The notes beneath the pieces were generated by a model. That model worked only from the letters and a program-made list of their open reading frames with translations, did not search any database and was not told where the DNA came from. The position numbers were made by a program, and so were the translations under genes. A stretch of DNA of 64,000 nt from Ciceribacter lividus (GTDB taxonomy: Bacteria > Pseudomonadota > Alphaproteobacteria > Rhizobiales > Rhizobiaceae), in contig NZ_QPIX01000004.1 in NCBI RefSeq assembly GCF_003337715.1, positions 283,262 to 347,261 of the forward strand, in the 5' to 3' direction. Each line of letters opens with the position of its first letter. The first letter of the stretch is position 1. Shown here one piece after another: positions 8,502-17,109 of this stretch.

Positions 8502-9596
8502 ATGACCAAGCCTACGCCGCGTCCCGGAATTCTCGACATCGCCGCCTATGTGCCGGGCAAGGAGCATGCTCCGGGCGTCGAGCGTGTGTTCAAGCTCTCG
8601 TCCAACGAGACGCCGCTCGGACCCAGTCCGAAAGCCATAGAGGCCTTCAAGCAGAGCGCCGACCATCTTGAGCTTTACCCGGACGGGCAGGCAACAGCCC
8701 TGCGCGAGGCGATCGCCGAGGTCCATGGCTTGAACATGGCCAACATTCTCTGTGGCAACGGTTCGGACGAGTTGCTCGGCCTTCTCTGCCATGTCTATCT
8801 CGGACCGGGCGACGAGGGCATCATCACCGAGCACGGTTTCCTCGTCTACAAGATCCAGATCATGGGTGCCGGGGCGACGCCCGTGGTGGTGAAGGAAAGG
8901 AACTGCACCGTCGACGTCGACGCCATTCTCTCTGCCGTCACGGAAAAGACGAAGATCGTCTTCATCGCCAATCCCGGCAATCCGACGGGGACCTACGTTC
9001 CGGTCAGCGAAATCCGCCGCCTTCAGGCCGGCCTGCCGGCTCACGTCGTCCTCGTCCTCGACGCCGCCTACGCGGAATATGTTCGCCGCAACGATTACGA
9101 GGCCGGCATAGAGCTTGTTTCGGGCAATCGGAACGTCGTCATGACCCGCACCTTCTCGAAGGCCTACGGCCTTGCCACGCTGCGTATCGGCTGGATTTTT
9201 GCCCCTGCGGAGATCGTGGACGCCATGAACCGCGTGCGCGGCCCCTTCAATCTCAATGCGCCGGCGATTGCCGCGGGTGCTGCGGCGATACGGGATCAGG
9301 CGTTCGTCGAAACGGCAGTGGCTCACAACCGGCTCTGGCTGGATAGGGTGACGGAGGCACTCAAGGAGATGGGTCTCGAAGTGACGCCTTCGGTCACGAA
9401 TTTCGTGCTCATTCATTTCCCGGATGCCGAGGGCAAACGTGCCCCGGACGCGGATGCCTTCCTCACCAGCCGCGGCTATATCCTTCGTGCCGTCCGTGGC
9501 TACGGGTTTGCCAATGCACTGCGGATGACGATCGGCGGTGAAGAAGCCAATCTCGGCGTGATCGACGCACTCCGTGAGTTCATGGGACGCAACTGA
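8502..9596 (+). CDS. hisC: Histidinol-phosphate aminotransferase
   Basis: A PLP-dependent class II aminotransferase of 364 residues that converts imidazole acetol phosphate to histidinol phosphate; the same fold can also act on prephenate or phenylpyruvate. Visible motifs are [14 protein letters not shown] near residue 30, [10 protein letters not shown] near 163, and the PLP lysine in [15 protein letters not shown] at about K220, followed by the substrate Arg. The start [20 protein letters not shown] is conserved in rhizobia; in-frame ATGs upstream (8412, 8430) are less likely. Its stop overlaps the start of tyrC by one base (TGATG). The pairing with tyrC suggests that this copy also or mainly serves tyrosine/phenylalanine transamination. 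Confidence 0.9.
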   Translation: MTKPTPRPGILDIAAYVPGKEHAPGVERVFKLSSNETPLGPSPKAIEAFKQSADHLELYPDGQATALREAIAEVHGLNMANILCGNGSDELLGLLCHVYLGPGDEGIITEHGFLVYKIQIMGAGATPVVVKERNCTVDVDAILSAVTEKTKIVFIANPGNPTGTYVPVSEIRRLQAGLPAHVVLVLDAAYAEYVRRNDYEAGIELVSGNRNVVMTRTFSKAYGLATLRIGWIFAPAEIVDAMNRVRGPFNLNAPAIAAGAAAIRDQAFVETAVAHNRLWLDRVTEALKEMGLEVTPSVTNFVLIHFPDAEGKRAPDADAFLTSRGYILRAVRGYGFANALRMTIGGEEANLGVIDALREFMGRN

Positions 9597-10528
9597 TGAC
9601 AGAGGTCCATTTCGACAAGATCGCGCTTATCGGCATCGGTCTCATCGGTTCCTCCATTGCACGCGACGTGAAGGACCAGGGGCTGGCCGGCGAGATCGTG
9701 ATCTCGACGCGTTCGGCGGATACGCTCAGACGAGCGGAGGAATTGGAACTCGGCAACAGTTACACGCTCTCCGCTGCCGAGGCCGTCGAGGGCGCCGACC
9801 TCGTCATCGTCTCCGTTCCGGTCGGCGCGTCCGAAAGCGTCGCCAAGCAGATCGCGCGGCACCTGAAGCCCGGCGCGATCGTCACCGATGTGGGATCGAC
9901 AAAGGCGTCGGTTATCGCACAGATGGCTCCGCACGTGCCGCCGGGCGTCCACTTCATACCCGGGCATCCGATCGCCGGCACCGAGAAATCCGGACCGGAT
10001 GCGGGCTTCTGCGGCCTCTTCAAGGGGCGCTGGTGCATCCTGACGCCGCTGCCGGGGACTGATGCCGACGTGCTCGCACGTCTCAGGGCATTCTGGGAAG
10101 CTCTGGGCTCCAGGGTCGACGAGATGGACCCGAAGCACCACGACAAGGTGCTCGCGATCGTTTCCCACCTGCCGCACATTATCGCCTACAACATCGTTGG
10201 TACAGCAGACGATCTCGAGACTGTCACGGAATCGGAAGTTATCAAGTATTCCGCATCCGGCTTCCGAGACTTCACGCGTCTTGCCGCCTCCGATCCTACC
10301 ATGTGGCGCGACGTTTGCCTGCATAACCGCGACGCCATCCTGGAAATGCTGGCGCGCTTCTCGGAAGACCTCGCCTACCTGCAGCGCGCCATCCGTTGGG
10401 GGGAGGGTGACAAGCTGTTCGAGCTATTCACTCGCACACGGGCGATCCGCCGCTCGATCGTCGAAGCGGGCCAGGACGTTGATGCGCCCGACTTCGGCCG
10501 TCACGCCCTGGACGAGAAGAAGAGCTGA
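9596..10528 (+). CDS. tyrC: Prephenate/arogenate dehydrogenase
   Basis: A 310-residue NAD(P)-dependent dehydrogenase of the TyrA fold acting in tyrosine synthesis (prephenate to 4-hydroxyphenylpyruvate, or arogenate to tyrosine). The Rossmann motif IGIGLIGSSIARDV lies at residues 11-24; the catalytic region HPIAGTEKSGPDAG and the conserved HDKVLAIVSHLPHIIAY follow at about 123 and 182. There is no fused chorismate mutase. It overlaps hisC by one base, so the two are translationally coupled. Its 3' end is 3 bases from the end of the convergent DUF2125 gene. Specificity for prephenate or arogenate cannot be told from the sequence by eye. Confidence 0.9.
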   Translation: MTEVHFDKIALIGIGLIGSSIARDVKDQGLAGEIVISTRSADTLRRAEELELGNSYTLSAAEAVEGADLVIVSVPVGASESVAKQIARHLKPGAIVTDVGSTKASVIAQMAPHVPPGVHFIPGHPIAGTEKSGPDAGFCGLFKGRWCILTPLPGTDADVLARLRAFWEALGSRVDEMDPKHHDKVLAIVSHLPHIIAYNIVGTADDLETVTESEVIKYSASGFRDFTRLAASDPTMWRDVCLHNRDAILEMLARFSEDLAYLQRAIRWGEGDKLFELFTRTRAIRRSIVEAGQDVDAPDFGRHALDEKKS

Positions 10529-10531
10529 TCA

Positions 10532-11551
10532 TCAGAGCGGCGGAAGGACGCCGATCGGGATTATGCCGACGGAGACGACGCCCTCGTGCAGGCTGAGTTC
10601 GGCCGAGCCGGAGTCCCTGCCACCGAAAAGCGCAGTGAGCACCTTTGCCGCATTCACGAAATTCTCGGACGAATCCGGGAGGGCGGTAGTCAGCGCGTCT
10701 TTCCAGCCATCGACCTTCTCGAGCTCCAGGTGGAGCTTGCCGGAGAGATTGCCATCATCGCCGACAGACAACGGACCGCTGACCGTCAGAACGCGCCCCT
10801 CTCCGAGGTCGATCACAAGCCGGCGGATTTCGCCCCTGCTGCCGTAAAGCTCCGTCGCGGCCGCGTTACGGACCGGATCGAGAAGGGTAGCCTTGCCAAG
10901 CATCGTCACGTCGACGCTCGCGGAGATGGGGGGGAGGGTGAGCTGCGTAGCGCTCGGGAGCGCTACGACCGCGTTTTTCACCAGGGCGGCGGCGTCGAGG
11001 TCCTCTCCGTTGCGGCGGACATGGAACTCGCCGTGCTCGCTTTGCACGGAAACGGTTCTGCCGTCAGCCACCGCCGTGGTGTCGACCTTCAACCCTTCGG
11101 CGACAAGTGAAGAGCGAGACAGGCCGTCGAACCAGGCGCTGACGCTGGAGCGCAGGTTGTCCCATTGTAGCGAGAAGGAGAAGCCGAGGGCCGATCGCAA
11201 TTCCGCCGGACTATCCATCTCCCATACGAAATGGCTTGGCGCGTAAACCTGTGCGGCGGAACGGAACGCGCCGAGGGATGCAGAAATGCCGTTGAAACGA
11301 TCATCCACAGTGATTGCCGAACAGAAGAGGCCGATCCGGAAGGGATAGCCGCGGATATCCATGTCCTTGCAACGAACCTCCGCTCCCGCGGCATTTCCGC
11401 CGCTGAGGAGTTCTGCAACGCGCTTCTGCATCATGGTTGCAGCAAGCATCCAGCCTCCGCTATAGACGGCTGCCGCGACTACGACGAGTATGCCGAGCAG
11501 GACGACTTTCCGCGTCACCGTTGTCTGACCGGATCGGGTTGACGAGGTCAT
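10532..11551 (-). CDS. DUF2125 domain-containing membrane-anchored protein
   Basis: A 339-residue protein with one N-terminal membrane anchor (about residues 16-40, VVLLGILVVVAAAVYSGGWM) and a large periplasmic part. The segment VRCKDMDIRGYPFRIGLFC is the hallmark of the DUF2125 family, widespread in Alphaproteobacteria and of unknown role; the two Cys of that segment are probably disulfide-bonded. The repeated beta-strand pattern resembles AsmA-like or lipid-transport proteins, but this is only a fold impression. The start at 11551 has GGAG upstream; a 4-codon longer form is possible. Confidence 0.85.
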   Translation of the reverse strand: MTSSTRSGQTTVTRKVVLLGILVVVAAAVYSGGWMLAATMMQKRVAELLSGGNAAGAEVRCKDMDIRGYPFRIGLFCSAITVDDRFNGISASLGAFRSAAQVYAPSHFVWEMDSPAELRSALGFSFSLQWDNLRSSVSAWFDGLSRSSLVAEGLKVDTTAVADGRTVSVQSEHGEFHVRRNGEDLDAAALVKNAVVALPSATQLTLPPISASVDVTMLGKATLLDPVRNAAATELYGSRGEIRRLVIDLGEGRVLTVSGPLSVGDDGNLSGKLHLELEKVDGWKDALTTALPDSSENFVNAAKVLTALFGGRDSGSAELSLHEGVVSVGIIPIGVLPPL

Positions 11552-11589
11552 CGGGCACTCCATGATGGGAACGATTTCAAACCACTGAG

Positions 11590-12129
11590 ATGATGTCGGA
11601 TATGGACGAATTTTGGGTCTTTGGCTACGGATCGCTGATGTGGAACCCGGGTTTCCCTTTCGTGGAGAAGGTTCACGGACGGGCTTTCGGCTACCGGCGC
11701 TCGCTTTGTGTCCATTCCTGGGTGCATCGGGGAACCGAAGAGAGACCGGGTTTGGTGCTGGGGCTCGATCGCGGTGGCTCGTGCCGCGGCGTCGCCTTCC
11801 GTGTCGCTGCGTCGGAGCGGGACGCGACGCTCGACTATCTCCGCGAGCGCGAACTCGTCACCCATGTCTACCGGGAGCGCTCGATGCCGATAGCGCTTGA
11901 CGACGGTCGCACCGTCTCCGCGGTCACTTACGTGGTGGATCGCAGTCATCGGCAGTATGCCGGCGCAATGACCGTTGCCGAGGCCGCGGGCATCGTACGC
12001 CATGCCGTCGGGCAATCCGGTCCCAATCAGGCTTATGTCGCCAATACCGTCGCGCATCTGCAGGAGATGGGCATACGGGATCATTGGCTGGAGCAGGTGG
12101 TCGAGACGATCGGGCAGCCGGTCGCCTGA
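11590..12129 (+). CDS. Gamma-glutamylcyclotransferase, ChaC family
   Basis: A 179-residue protein with the family motif FGYGSLMWNPGF near residue 10 and the conserved region LDYLRERELVTHVYRE, which carries the catalytic Glu. ChaC enzymes degrade glutathione to 5-oxoproline and Cys-Gly in the cytosol. The start is one of several close ATGs (11590, 11593, 11602), of which the one before DEFWVFGYGS at 11602 is also plausible. It diverges from the DUF2125 gene with only 38 bases between starts, so promoters must be very compact or overlap. Confidence 0.85.
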   Translation: MMSDMDEFWVFGYGSLMWNPGFPFVEKVHGRAFGYRRSLCVHSWVHRGTEERPGLVLGLDRGGSCRGVAFRVAASERDATLDYLRERELVTHVYRERSMPIALDDGRTVSAVTYVVDRSHRQYAGAMTVAEAAGIVRHAVGQSGPNQAYVANTVAHLQEMGIRDHWLEQVVETIGQPVA

Positions 12130-12148
12130 CCGGCACTGCCGTCGGGGC

Positions 12149-12955
12149 TCAGTGGTGCTCGCCCGACTTTGTCGCTCCCTTCGCGAGTTCATTGAGCCGT
12201 CGCTTCGCCGTCGGTGGAAGCGGAACATGCGGGTTATCCCTTGCCGTCTCGACCAGCAATTCGTCGCTTGCCGCTTCGAGCACCTGCATAAGTTTTTCGA
12301 AGAAAGCATCCGGATCGAGGCCAGGCTCGATCGGAGGCAGAATCCGGACCTTGAAGTGTCCGGGGAAACGAAGGAATTTGCGGCGCGGCCAGAAGAGGCC
12401 GGGATGCATTGCCACCGGTACGACCGGCACCTGAAGATCGCGATAGAGCCGGGCGATACCGTATTTGTATACCGGGTGCGCGCCGGGGGGGCGGCGTGTT
12501 CCCTCCGGGTAGATAATGAGCTGCCGCCCGTTGCGCATCTCGTCGGACGTTCGGGCCATCACCGCCGCCATGACCTTGCCGCGTGCCCCGCGGTTCACCG
12601 GAATCATCCGCTGCTTCTTCGCATACCAGCCGAAGAGGGGGATCCAGAGCAGTTCGCGCTTCAGGATGTAGACCGGGTCGTCGAGCCAGGGCAGCAAGGC
12701 GAAGGTGTCCCAGAACGACTGATGTTTCGGCGCCAGAATGTATCCACCCTTGGGGATGTTCTCGAGCCCTTCGATCGTGAATGTCGTGCCGACGATCGTT
12801 TTCATCAGCCAGTGGCAGGACAGCGCCCAGTTCTTCGGAATCGAAAATGCCTTCTTGCGCGGCAGCACGAAGTAGATCGGCGAAAGCACGATCATTCGCA
12901 GGATGAGATTCAGATAGAAGGCTGTGTTGAAGAGAATGGAACGCAAGGCGATCAT
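12149..12955 (-). CDS. plsC: 1-acyl-sn-glycerol-3-phosphate acyltransferase
   Basis: A 268-residue membrane-bound acyltransferase that makes phosphatidic acid from lysophosphatidic acid. Motif I, the catalytic His/Asp pair, is KHQSFWDT near residue 78; motif III is IIYPEGTRRPPG near 148; motif IV is VPVVPVAMHPG near 174. A hydrophobic N-terminal helix (residues 4-30) anchors it to the inner membrane. It lies 71 bases downstream of the YdcF-like gene in the same direction and follows ftsEX-ydcF, so it probably belongs to a cell-envelope operon. Other acyl acceptors such as lyso-ornithine lipid are possible but not indicated. Confidence 0.9.
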   Translation of the reverse strand: MIALRSILFNTAFYLNLILRMIVLSPIYFVLPRKKAFSIPKNWALSCHWLMKTIVGTTFTIEGLENIPKGGYILAPKHQSFWDTFALLPWLDDPVYILKRELLWIPLFGWYAKKQRMIPVNRGARGKVMAAVMARTSDEMRNGRQLIIYPEGTRRPPGAHPVYKYGIARLYRDLQVPVVPVAMHPGLFWPRRKFLRFPGHFKVRILPPIEPGLDPDAFFEKLMQVLEAASDELLVETARDNPHVPLPPTAKRRLNELAKGATKSGEHH

Positions 12956-13026
12956 GAAAGGCTTCCCGCGGCGTGGTTGCGACGTGCCTATACGAAATCA
13001 GGGCGGAGAGAAAGCGCTCCGCGTTA

Positions 13027-13779
13027 TCATTGGTCTGATTTGGCGAGCGTCGCGCTCGAGCGCAAACCGTCTCCCATGCTCCAGCCCACGATGCCGCGCG
13101 CGAAGGCGACCAGGGTTTTTCCGTACTCCGCAAGCAATGTTCGTAGAACGCTGGGGTTCGCGAACCAGTTCGTGGTCTTGAGATCGGAGTTCACGACCGG
13201 GTACGCGATGAATTCCGTCGCGCGGTCGATGCGCCGAAGTTCCATGAGACTTCGCGGCATATGATAGTTGTTGGTCACGACCAGAACCCGGGCATATCCA
13301 CGGTCGTGGATCCAGTGGGATATCTCGTTCGCATTGCCGATGGTGTCGAGCGCCTGGTAGCCGATGTCGACGCAGCAATCGAAGAGATCGTTGGAGCTTT
13401 GTGTCATCCGTCGGATCTGGGATGGCGTCGTCGCGGGGTGGACACCGGAGATGAGCAAGCGTTTTCCCGAACCACGGCGGAGGAGATCGACTGCCTGGTC
13501 GATTCGCTGATATCCGCCGGTCAGAACGACGATCGCATCGGCTCGGGGATCCGCGGGCGGTTTCAGTGTCGTCACATGGTCGGCAAAGCGCAGGAAGCCG
13601 GCAACGACCACGGCGCAGGCGAATATGCCGATGATGCCGCCATAATGCAGAACGCGACGCAACGGCCCACGCCGCGCGAAGAGGCCGTGCGCGGGACGTT
13701 GCCGCGGCATCTTCGGACTTGCTGTGATCCGTGACATCCGACCCATCGTCATGTGTTGTGCATACCGCCCTTTTGCCAT
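13027..13779 (-). CDS. YdcF/SanA-like DUF218 membrane protein
   Basis: A protein of about 250 residues with one transmembrane helix (GGIIGIFACAVVVAGFLRFA) and a DUF218 domain. Typical motifs are AIVVLTGGYQRIDQA and LLISGVHPATTPSQ, followed by VLVVTNNYHMPRSLMEL. Members such as SanA and ElyC affect envelope integrity or peptidoglycan and lipid-carrier metabolism in enterobacteria. The start is unsure: ATG 13779 is given, and TTG 13803 with a GAGGAAAG upstream is an alternative that adds eight residues. It follows ftsX by fewer than 45 bases and precedes plsC. Confidence 0.75.
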   Translation of the reverse strand: MAKGRYAQHMTMGRMSRITASPKMPRQRPAHGLFARRGPLRRVLHYGGIIGIFACAVVVAGFLRFADHVTTLKPPADPRADAIVVLTGGYQRIDQAVDLLRRGSGKRLLISGVHPATTPSQIRRMTQSSNDLFDCCVDIGYQALDTIGNANEISHWIHDRGYARVLVVTNNYHMPRSLMELRRIDRATEFIAYPVVNSDLKTTNWFANPSVLRTLLAEYGKTLVAFARGIVGWSMGDGLRSSATLAKSDQ

Positions 13780-13818
13780 GGCGAACAGGCGGCTTTGTGG
13801 CAAGTCAACAGGCTTTCC

Positions 13819-14826
13819 TCAGTCGCTGATCAGTCCGTCCGTGCGCGCCGGATCCGAGCGGATCAGATCGATTTCATAAATGGTCCTGATAACGGTGAAG
13901 CGAGCGGTCAGGGTCGTCAGTAACGCAATGACGATCATCGTGGCGAAAATGCCCAAGTACCCCATGAAGCCGATGCTGAAGGTGCCGAAGAGCGCCGCCG
14001 TCTGGTCGCTCTCGGGCGTGGCGAGCGATCGGCTCTGCCAGTAGCCTGCCAGCGCGAAGAGCGAGGCAGCGGCGAGGCCTCCTGCCGTCGCTCCCTTGAG
14101 ACTGATCTTCAGGAAGTGCTTCTGGAACTCTTGCGCCACAAACGAGCCCTCGGCACCCACGAAGTGCAGGACCTCGATGATATGGCGGTTGCCGGAGAGC
14201 GCACCGCGGGTCGCGAAGACAACGGTCAGCACCATGGCGACGAAGACCAGCAGCAGAATGCCCGAGCCGACGAAGACCGTGGTTCGCGCCATCGAAACGA
14301 GACGGTCCACCCAGGTACGGTGATCATCGAGGAAGGCCTGCGGCACCTCCTCTTTCAGGAGCGCGCGCATCGCGGCGAAGTCCGGCGGATGCGTCTCGTC
14401 GATTGTGATGATGATGAGGCGCGGTACGGGAAGGTCGTTGATGTCGAGCCCGCTGCCCAGCCAGGGCTCAAGGAGGCGAGCGGTCGCATCGTCGTCCATG
14501 ATCGTGCCGTCCTTGGTGCCGACGAAAGTCAAGGCAAGGTCGCGGGCGCGCACCAGTGCCTTGTTCATGTCGAGACCATCCTCGGGCTTGATCTGTATGG
14601 TGATCTCACGCGAGATCTGGCTCTGCCAGCCCGCGGCGGTCGCCCGCACCATGCTGACGGCTCCGAGCGTCAGGCAGGCGAGAAACGCCATGATGGCGAT
14701 CACCACCATCAACGCATTTCCCTGAATGTTGGAGGCAGGCAGGATCGGGGCCGTGGGGCGGACATGCATTTCCGTCCGACGCTGCGGTTGCTTGCTGCGG
14801 GGAAGTGCGCGTTGCAGGTCAGTCAT
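13819..14826 (-). CDS. ftsX: Cell division protein FtsX
   Basis: The membrane partner of FtsE, 335 residues. It has a cytoplasmic N-terminus, a first transmembrane helix (about residues 38-62), a periplasmic domain of about 120 residues, and three further helices near 183-210, 238-260 and 283-310. FtsEX couples ATP hydrolysis to activation of periplasmic peptidoglycan hydrolases at the septum. The gene overlaps ftsE by 8 bases. The hydrolase partner is not adjacent, although an M23 peptidase gene lies elsewhere in this window. Confidence 0.9.
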   Translation of the reverse strand: MTDLQRALPRSKQPQRRTEMHVRPTAPILPASNIQGNALMVVIAIMAFLACLTLGAVSMVRATAAGWQSQISREITIQIKPEDGLDMNKALVRARDLALTFVGTKDGTIMDDDATARLLEPWLGSGLDINDLPVPRLIIITIDETHPPDFAAMRALLKEEVPQAFLDDHRTWVDRLVSMARTTVFVGSGILLLVFVAMVLTVVFATRGALSGNRHIIEVLHFVGAEGSFVAQEFQKHFLKISLKGATAGGLAAASLFALAGYWQSRSLATPESDQTAALFGTFSIGFMGYLGIFATMIVIALLTTLTARFTVIRTIYEIDLIRSDPARTDGLISD

Positions 14827-15478
14827 AGATTTCCAACCGTCCGTCGGTGAGGATCATGCGGCGCGCGTCGACCTGGTCCATTAGCGAGAAATCATGCGTC
14901 GCGATGACGACCGCGGTGCCAAGACGATTGAGCTCCAGAAAGAGGCTCAGCAGACGTCGTGCCATCGGTGGATCGACATTGCCCGTCGGCTCGTCCGCGA
15001 GCAGGATTTCCGGGCGGTCGATCAGTGCCCGGGCGATCGCCACGCGCTGCTTTTCGCCGCCGGAGAGGACCGGGGGCAGCACATTGATGCGCTCGCCGAG
15101 GCCGACCCATTTCAGGAGCTCGATGACATCGTTTCGATATGCGGCCTCCTCCTTGCCGCGAACCCTCAGGGGTAGTGCGACGTTCTCGTAGGTCGTGAGG
15201 TGATCGAGAAGCTGGAAGTCCTGGAAAACGATGCCGACACGCCGCCGCAACATCGGCAGCTCGCTGCGCGGAATCTGCGTCACGTCGCGACCGAAGCTGC
15301 GGATGAGCCCGCGGGTCGGTTGCAGCGACATGAAGAGCAGACGCAACAGTGTCGTTTTGCCGGCTCCCGAGGGACCGGTCAGGAACTGGAAGGAGCGCTT
15401 CGGGATGTCGAAGGTGAGATCTCTCAGGATCTCCGGTCCCATTCCATAGCGCAGGCCGACGTTTTCGAAATGAATCAA
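14819..15478 (-). CDS. ftsE: Cell division ATP-binding protein FtsE
   Basis: An ABC-type ATPase of 219 residues. Walker A is GPSGAGKTTLLR near residue 36, the signature is LSGGEKQRVAIARAL near 138, Walker B is ILLADEPTGNVD near 158 and the switch His is in VIATHD. It pairs with FtsX at the division site. The upstream region shared with the divergent membrane protein gene contains several TTAAC motifs resembling CtrA half-sites, which would give cell-cycle control of this operon. Confidence 0.95.
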   Translation of the reverse strand: MIHFENVGLRYGMGPEILRDLTFDIPKRSFQFLTGPSGAGKTTLLRLLFMSLQPTRGLIRSFGRDVTQIPRSELPMLRRRVGIVFQDFQLLDHLTTYENVALPLRVRGKEEAAYRNDVIELLKWVGLGERINVLPPVLSGGEKQRVAIARALIDRPEILLADEPTGNVDPPMARRLLSLFLELNRLGTAVVIATHDFSLMDQVDARRMILTDGRLEIYD

Positions 15479-15520
15479 CGGACAGGTCCGGTCTGACAGT
15501 GCTCGAGTTCTGGCGACTTG

Positions 15521-15599
15521 TTAACGCACTCGGTTAACAGACGGTAAACTGGCGTCGAAAGACGGCCTTCCAGGCAGATCTTTGCGAAGCATTAACCAT
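15521..15599. promoter_or_regulatory. TTAAC cluster, possible CtrA half-sites, between ftsE and a divergent gene
   Basis: TTAAC occurs at 15521-15525 and 15534-15538, each within a GTTAAC palindrome, and TTAACCAT occurs at 15592-15599. TTAACCAT and TTAA-N7-TTAA are the forms described for the cell-cycle regulator CtrA in Alphaproteobacteria. Here the first two TTAA are 9, not 7, bases apart, so no full site is present. The region lies between divergent starts at 15478 and 15677. Confidence 0.4.
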
Positions 15600-15676
15600 T
15601 CAAATTTACGACTGGAGAGGATTCGTTTCAATGGCCTGTTTTGCGGCGCCTTGATGGGCCGCGCAGCGAGGGCAAG

Positions 15677-16363
15677 ATGAGCGCATTCCGCAATCACAGA
15701 CGGACGGCTGAGGCGACCATCGACCTGCTGCCGCCGGAGCGTCCTGCCCGGGGAGCGCGCCCTTCCACGCACCGTGCATCCGTCGCCGATGTCCTCGATG
15801 CGCAGTTCATCACCATCGCGAAGATCGACCGTGCGACAGTTGTGCGGCGCTGGTGCAACGACAATCACGATGCTCGACAGGCAAGGCCGATCCGTCGTCG
15901 CGAGTCCCTCTTTTCCGCTCTGGTCGGCAGGCTGGTCACGGGCATCGAGGGAGCCCTTGGACGTCTGTCTGACAGAAACTTCGCGGTTCTTGTGGCTGCT
16001 GTCTTCGGCTGTGTCTTCGCCGTCGCGGGTCTGCTTGCCACGCCGGAGCAAGCCCTGCCTGTGCGCGTCGCCGCGCTCGACATCACGCATGTTACGCTCA
16101 CGCCGCAAGACGCAAACGGAATGCGGGTGCTGCTGGTGAACGCGATCATCGAAAATCACGGCCCGGAGCAGAAGCGAATACCGCGGGTTCGGGCGGACCT
16201 CATTTCCGGCGGGCAGGTCGTGGCCAGCACCTTCATCGACGGCCCTGCCGGATCGATCGACGCCGGCGAAAGCCGCGGCCTTGCCGCGCGTCTTCGGCAT
16301 CCCGGTGGAAAATTACCGGAATTGCGGCTTTCTTTCGCGGAAGCGGATGCTCATAGCATCTGA
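15677..16363 (+). CDS. Membrane protein with a DUF3426-like C-terminal domain
   Basis: A 228-residue protein with a basic cytoplasmic N-terminus (about 100 residues), one transmembrane helix (NFAVLVAAVFGCVFAVAGLLA, near residues 108-128) and a periplasmic domain of about 100 residues. The latter has a pattern (VLLVNAIIENHG...VRADLISGGQVV) like the FxLYD/DUF3426 domain. Related alphaproteobacterial proteins usually start with an MJ0042-type zinc ribbon; here no CxxC pair is visible in the N-terminus. The ATG at 15677 follows GAGGGCAAG, so I prefer it to an upstream TTG. It lies between ftsE (divergent) and hpt (74 bases downstream). Function unknown. Confidence 0.7.
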   Translation: MSAFRNHRRTAEATIDLLPPERPARGARPSTHRASVADVLDAQFITIAKIDRATVVRRWCNDNHDARQARPIRRRESLFSALVGRLVTGIEGALGRLSDRNFAVLVAAVFGCVFAVAGLLATPEQALPVRVAALDITHVTLTPQDANGMRVLLVNAIIENHGPEQKRIPRVRADLISGGQVVASTFIDGPAGSIDAGESRGLAARLRHPGGKLPELRLSFAEADAHSI

Positions 16364-16437
16364 TTGTGCTATCGCCGGGCGGCAAGCATGTCGGCAACCA
16401 CATGTCGTCGACGGTCTTTCGTCCCATGGAGTGAAGT

Positions 16438-16992
16438 ATGCCGATCGTCCGCGGAAAGAACATCGAGCCCCTCTATACCGCCGAGCAGATTGCCGAGCGC
16501 AATCGCCAACTCGCCGCGGAGATCGCCAGCGGCCCCTGCGAGGATCTCCTGGTCATCTCGGTTCTCAAGGGCTCCTTCATCTTCGCGGCTGATCTCATTC
16601 GGGCTCTGCATCATGCCGGACTTGCGCCGGAGGTCGAGTTCATCACGTTATCCAGTTATGGCACAGGCACCGTTTCCCAGGGGGTGCGGATCATCAAGGA
16701 CATCGACAGCGATGTGCACGGTCGCAACGTCCTGCTGATTGACGACATCCTGGAGTCGGGGCGAACGCTGCTGTTTGCGAGGACGTTGATGTACGAGCGT
16801 GGCGCACGCAATGTATCGATCGCGGTTCTCCTGGACAAAAAGGTGAAGCGCAAGGAGGTGTTCGAGGCCGATTATGTCGGATTCGAGTGCCCGGACTACT
16901 TCGTCGTCGGCTACGGTATGGACGTGGCCTACGCGTTCCGCGAGCTACCCTTCGTCGGCGTCGTGACCGGCGAGGCGGAAGGCGCAGCCTAG
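16438..16992 (+). CDS. hpt: Hypoxanthine phosphoribosyltransferase
   Basis: A 184-residue purine-salvage enzyme converting hypoxanthine or guanine and PRPP to IMP or GMP. The PRPP-binding loop is VLLIDDILESGRTL near residue 98, and the flexible-loop region VEFITLSSYGTG lies near residue 66. The base-recognition Lys is probably in LLDKKVKRK, and DYVGFECPDYFVVGYGMD completes the family pattern. It starts at ATG 16438 and lies just downstream of the DUF3426-like gene; cpdR follows after 117 bases. Confidence 0.93.
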   Translation: MPIVRGKNIEPLYTAEQIAERNRQLAAEIASGPCEDLLVISVLKGSFIFAADLIRALHHAGLAPEVEFITLSSYGTGTVSQGVRIIKDIDSDVHGRNVLLIDDILESGRTLLFARTLMYERGARNVSIAVLLDKKVKRKEVFEADYVGFECPDYFVVGYGMDVAYAFRELPFVGVVTGEAEGAA

Positions 16993-17013
16993 TCCGCTTC
17001 TGCAAAGCTCCTG

Positions 17014-17021
17014 TTAACCAT
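17014..17021 (+). promoter_or_regulatory. TTAACCAT motif upstream of cpdR (possible CtrA half-site)
   Basis: A single TTAACCAT lies 88 bases before the cpdR start, in the 117-base gap after hpt. It matches the CtrA half-site form reported in Alphaproteobacteria. One 8-base match is weak evidence by itself. Confidence 0.35.
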
Positions 17022-17109
17022 CTCGCTGTCACCGGCCGTTTCCGTTTACCGATCGAAAAGGAAACTCTGGTGACTTGCAGCGAGATGAACGGATGACGGG
17101 AGCATGCCC

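Noticed and set aside
8427..9416. Long minus-strand frame under hisC
   Set aside because: Antisense of a clear aminotransferase; no ribosome site.
15521..15538. Full CtrA TTAA-N7-TTAA site at ftsE
   Set aside because: The two TTAA are 9 bases apart, so only half-sites are claimed.
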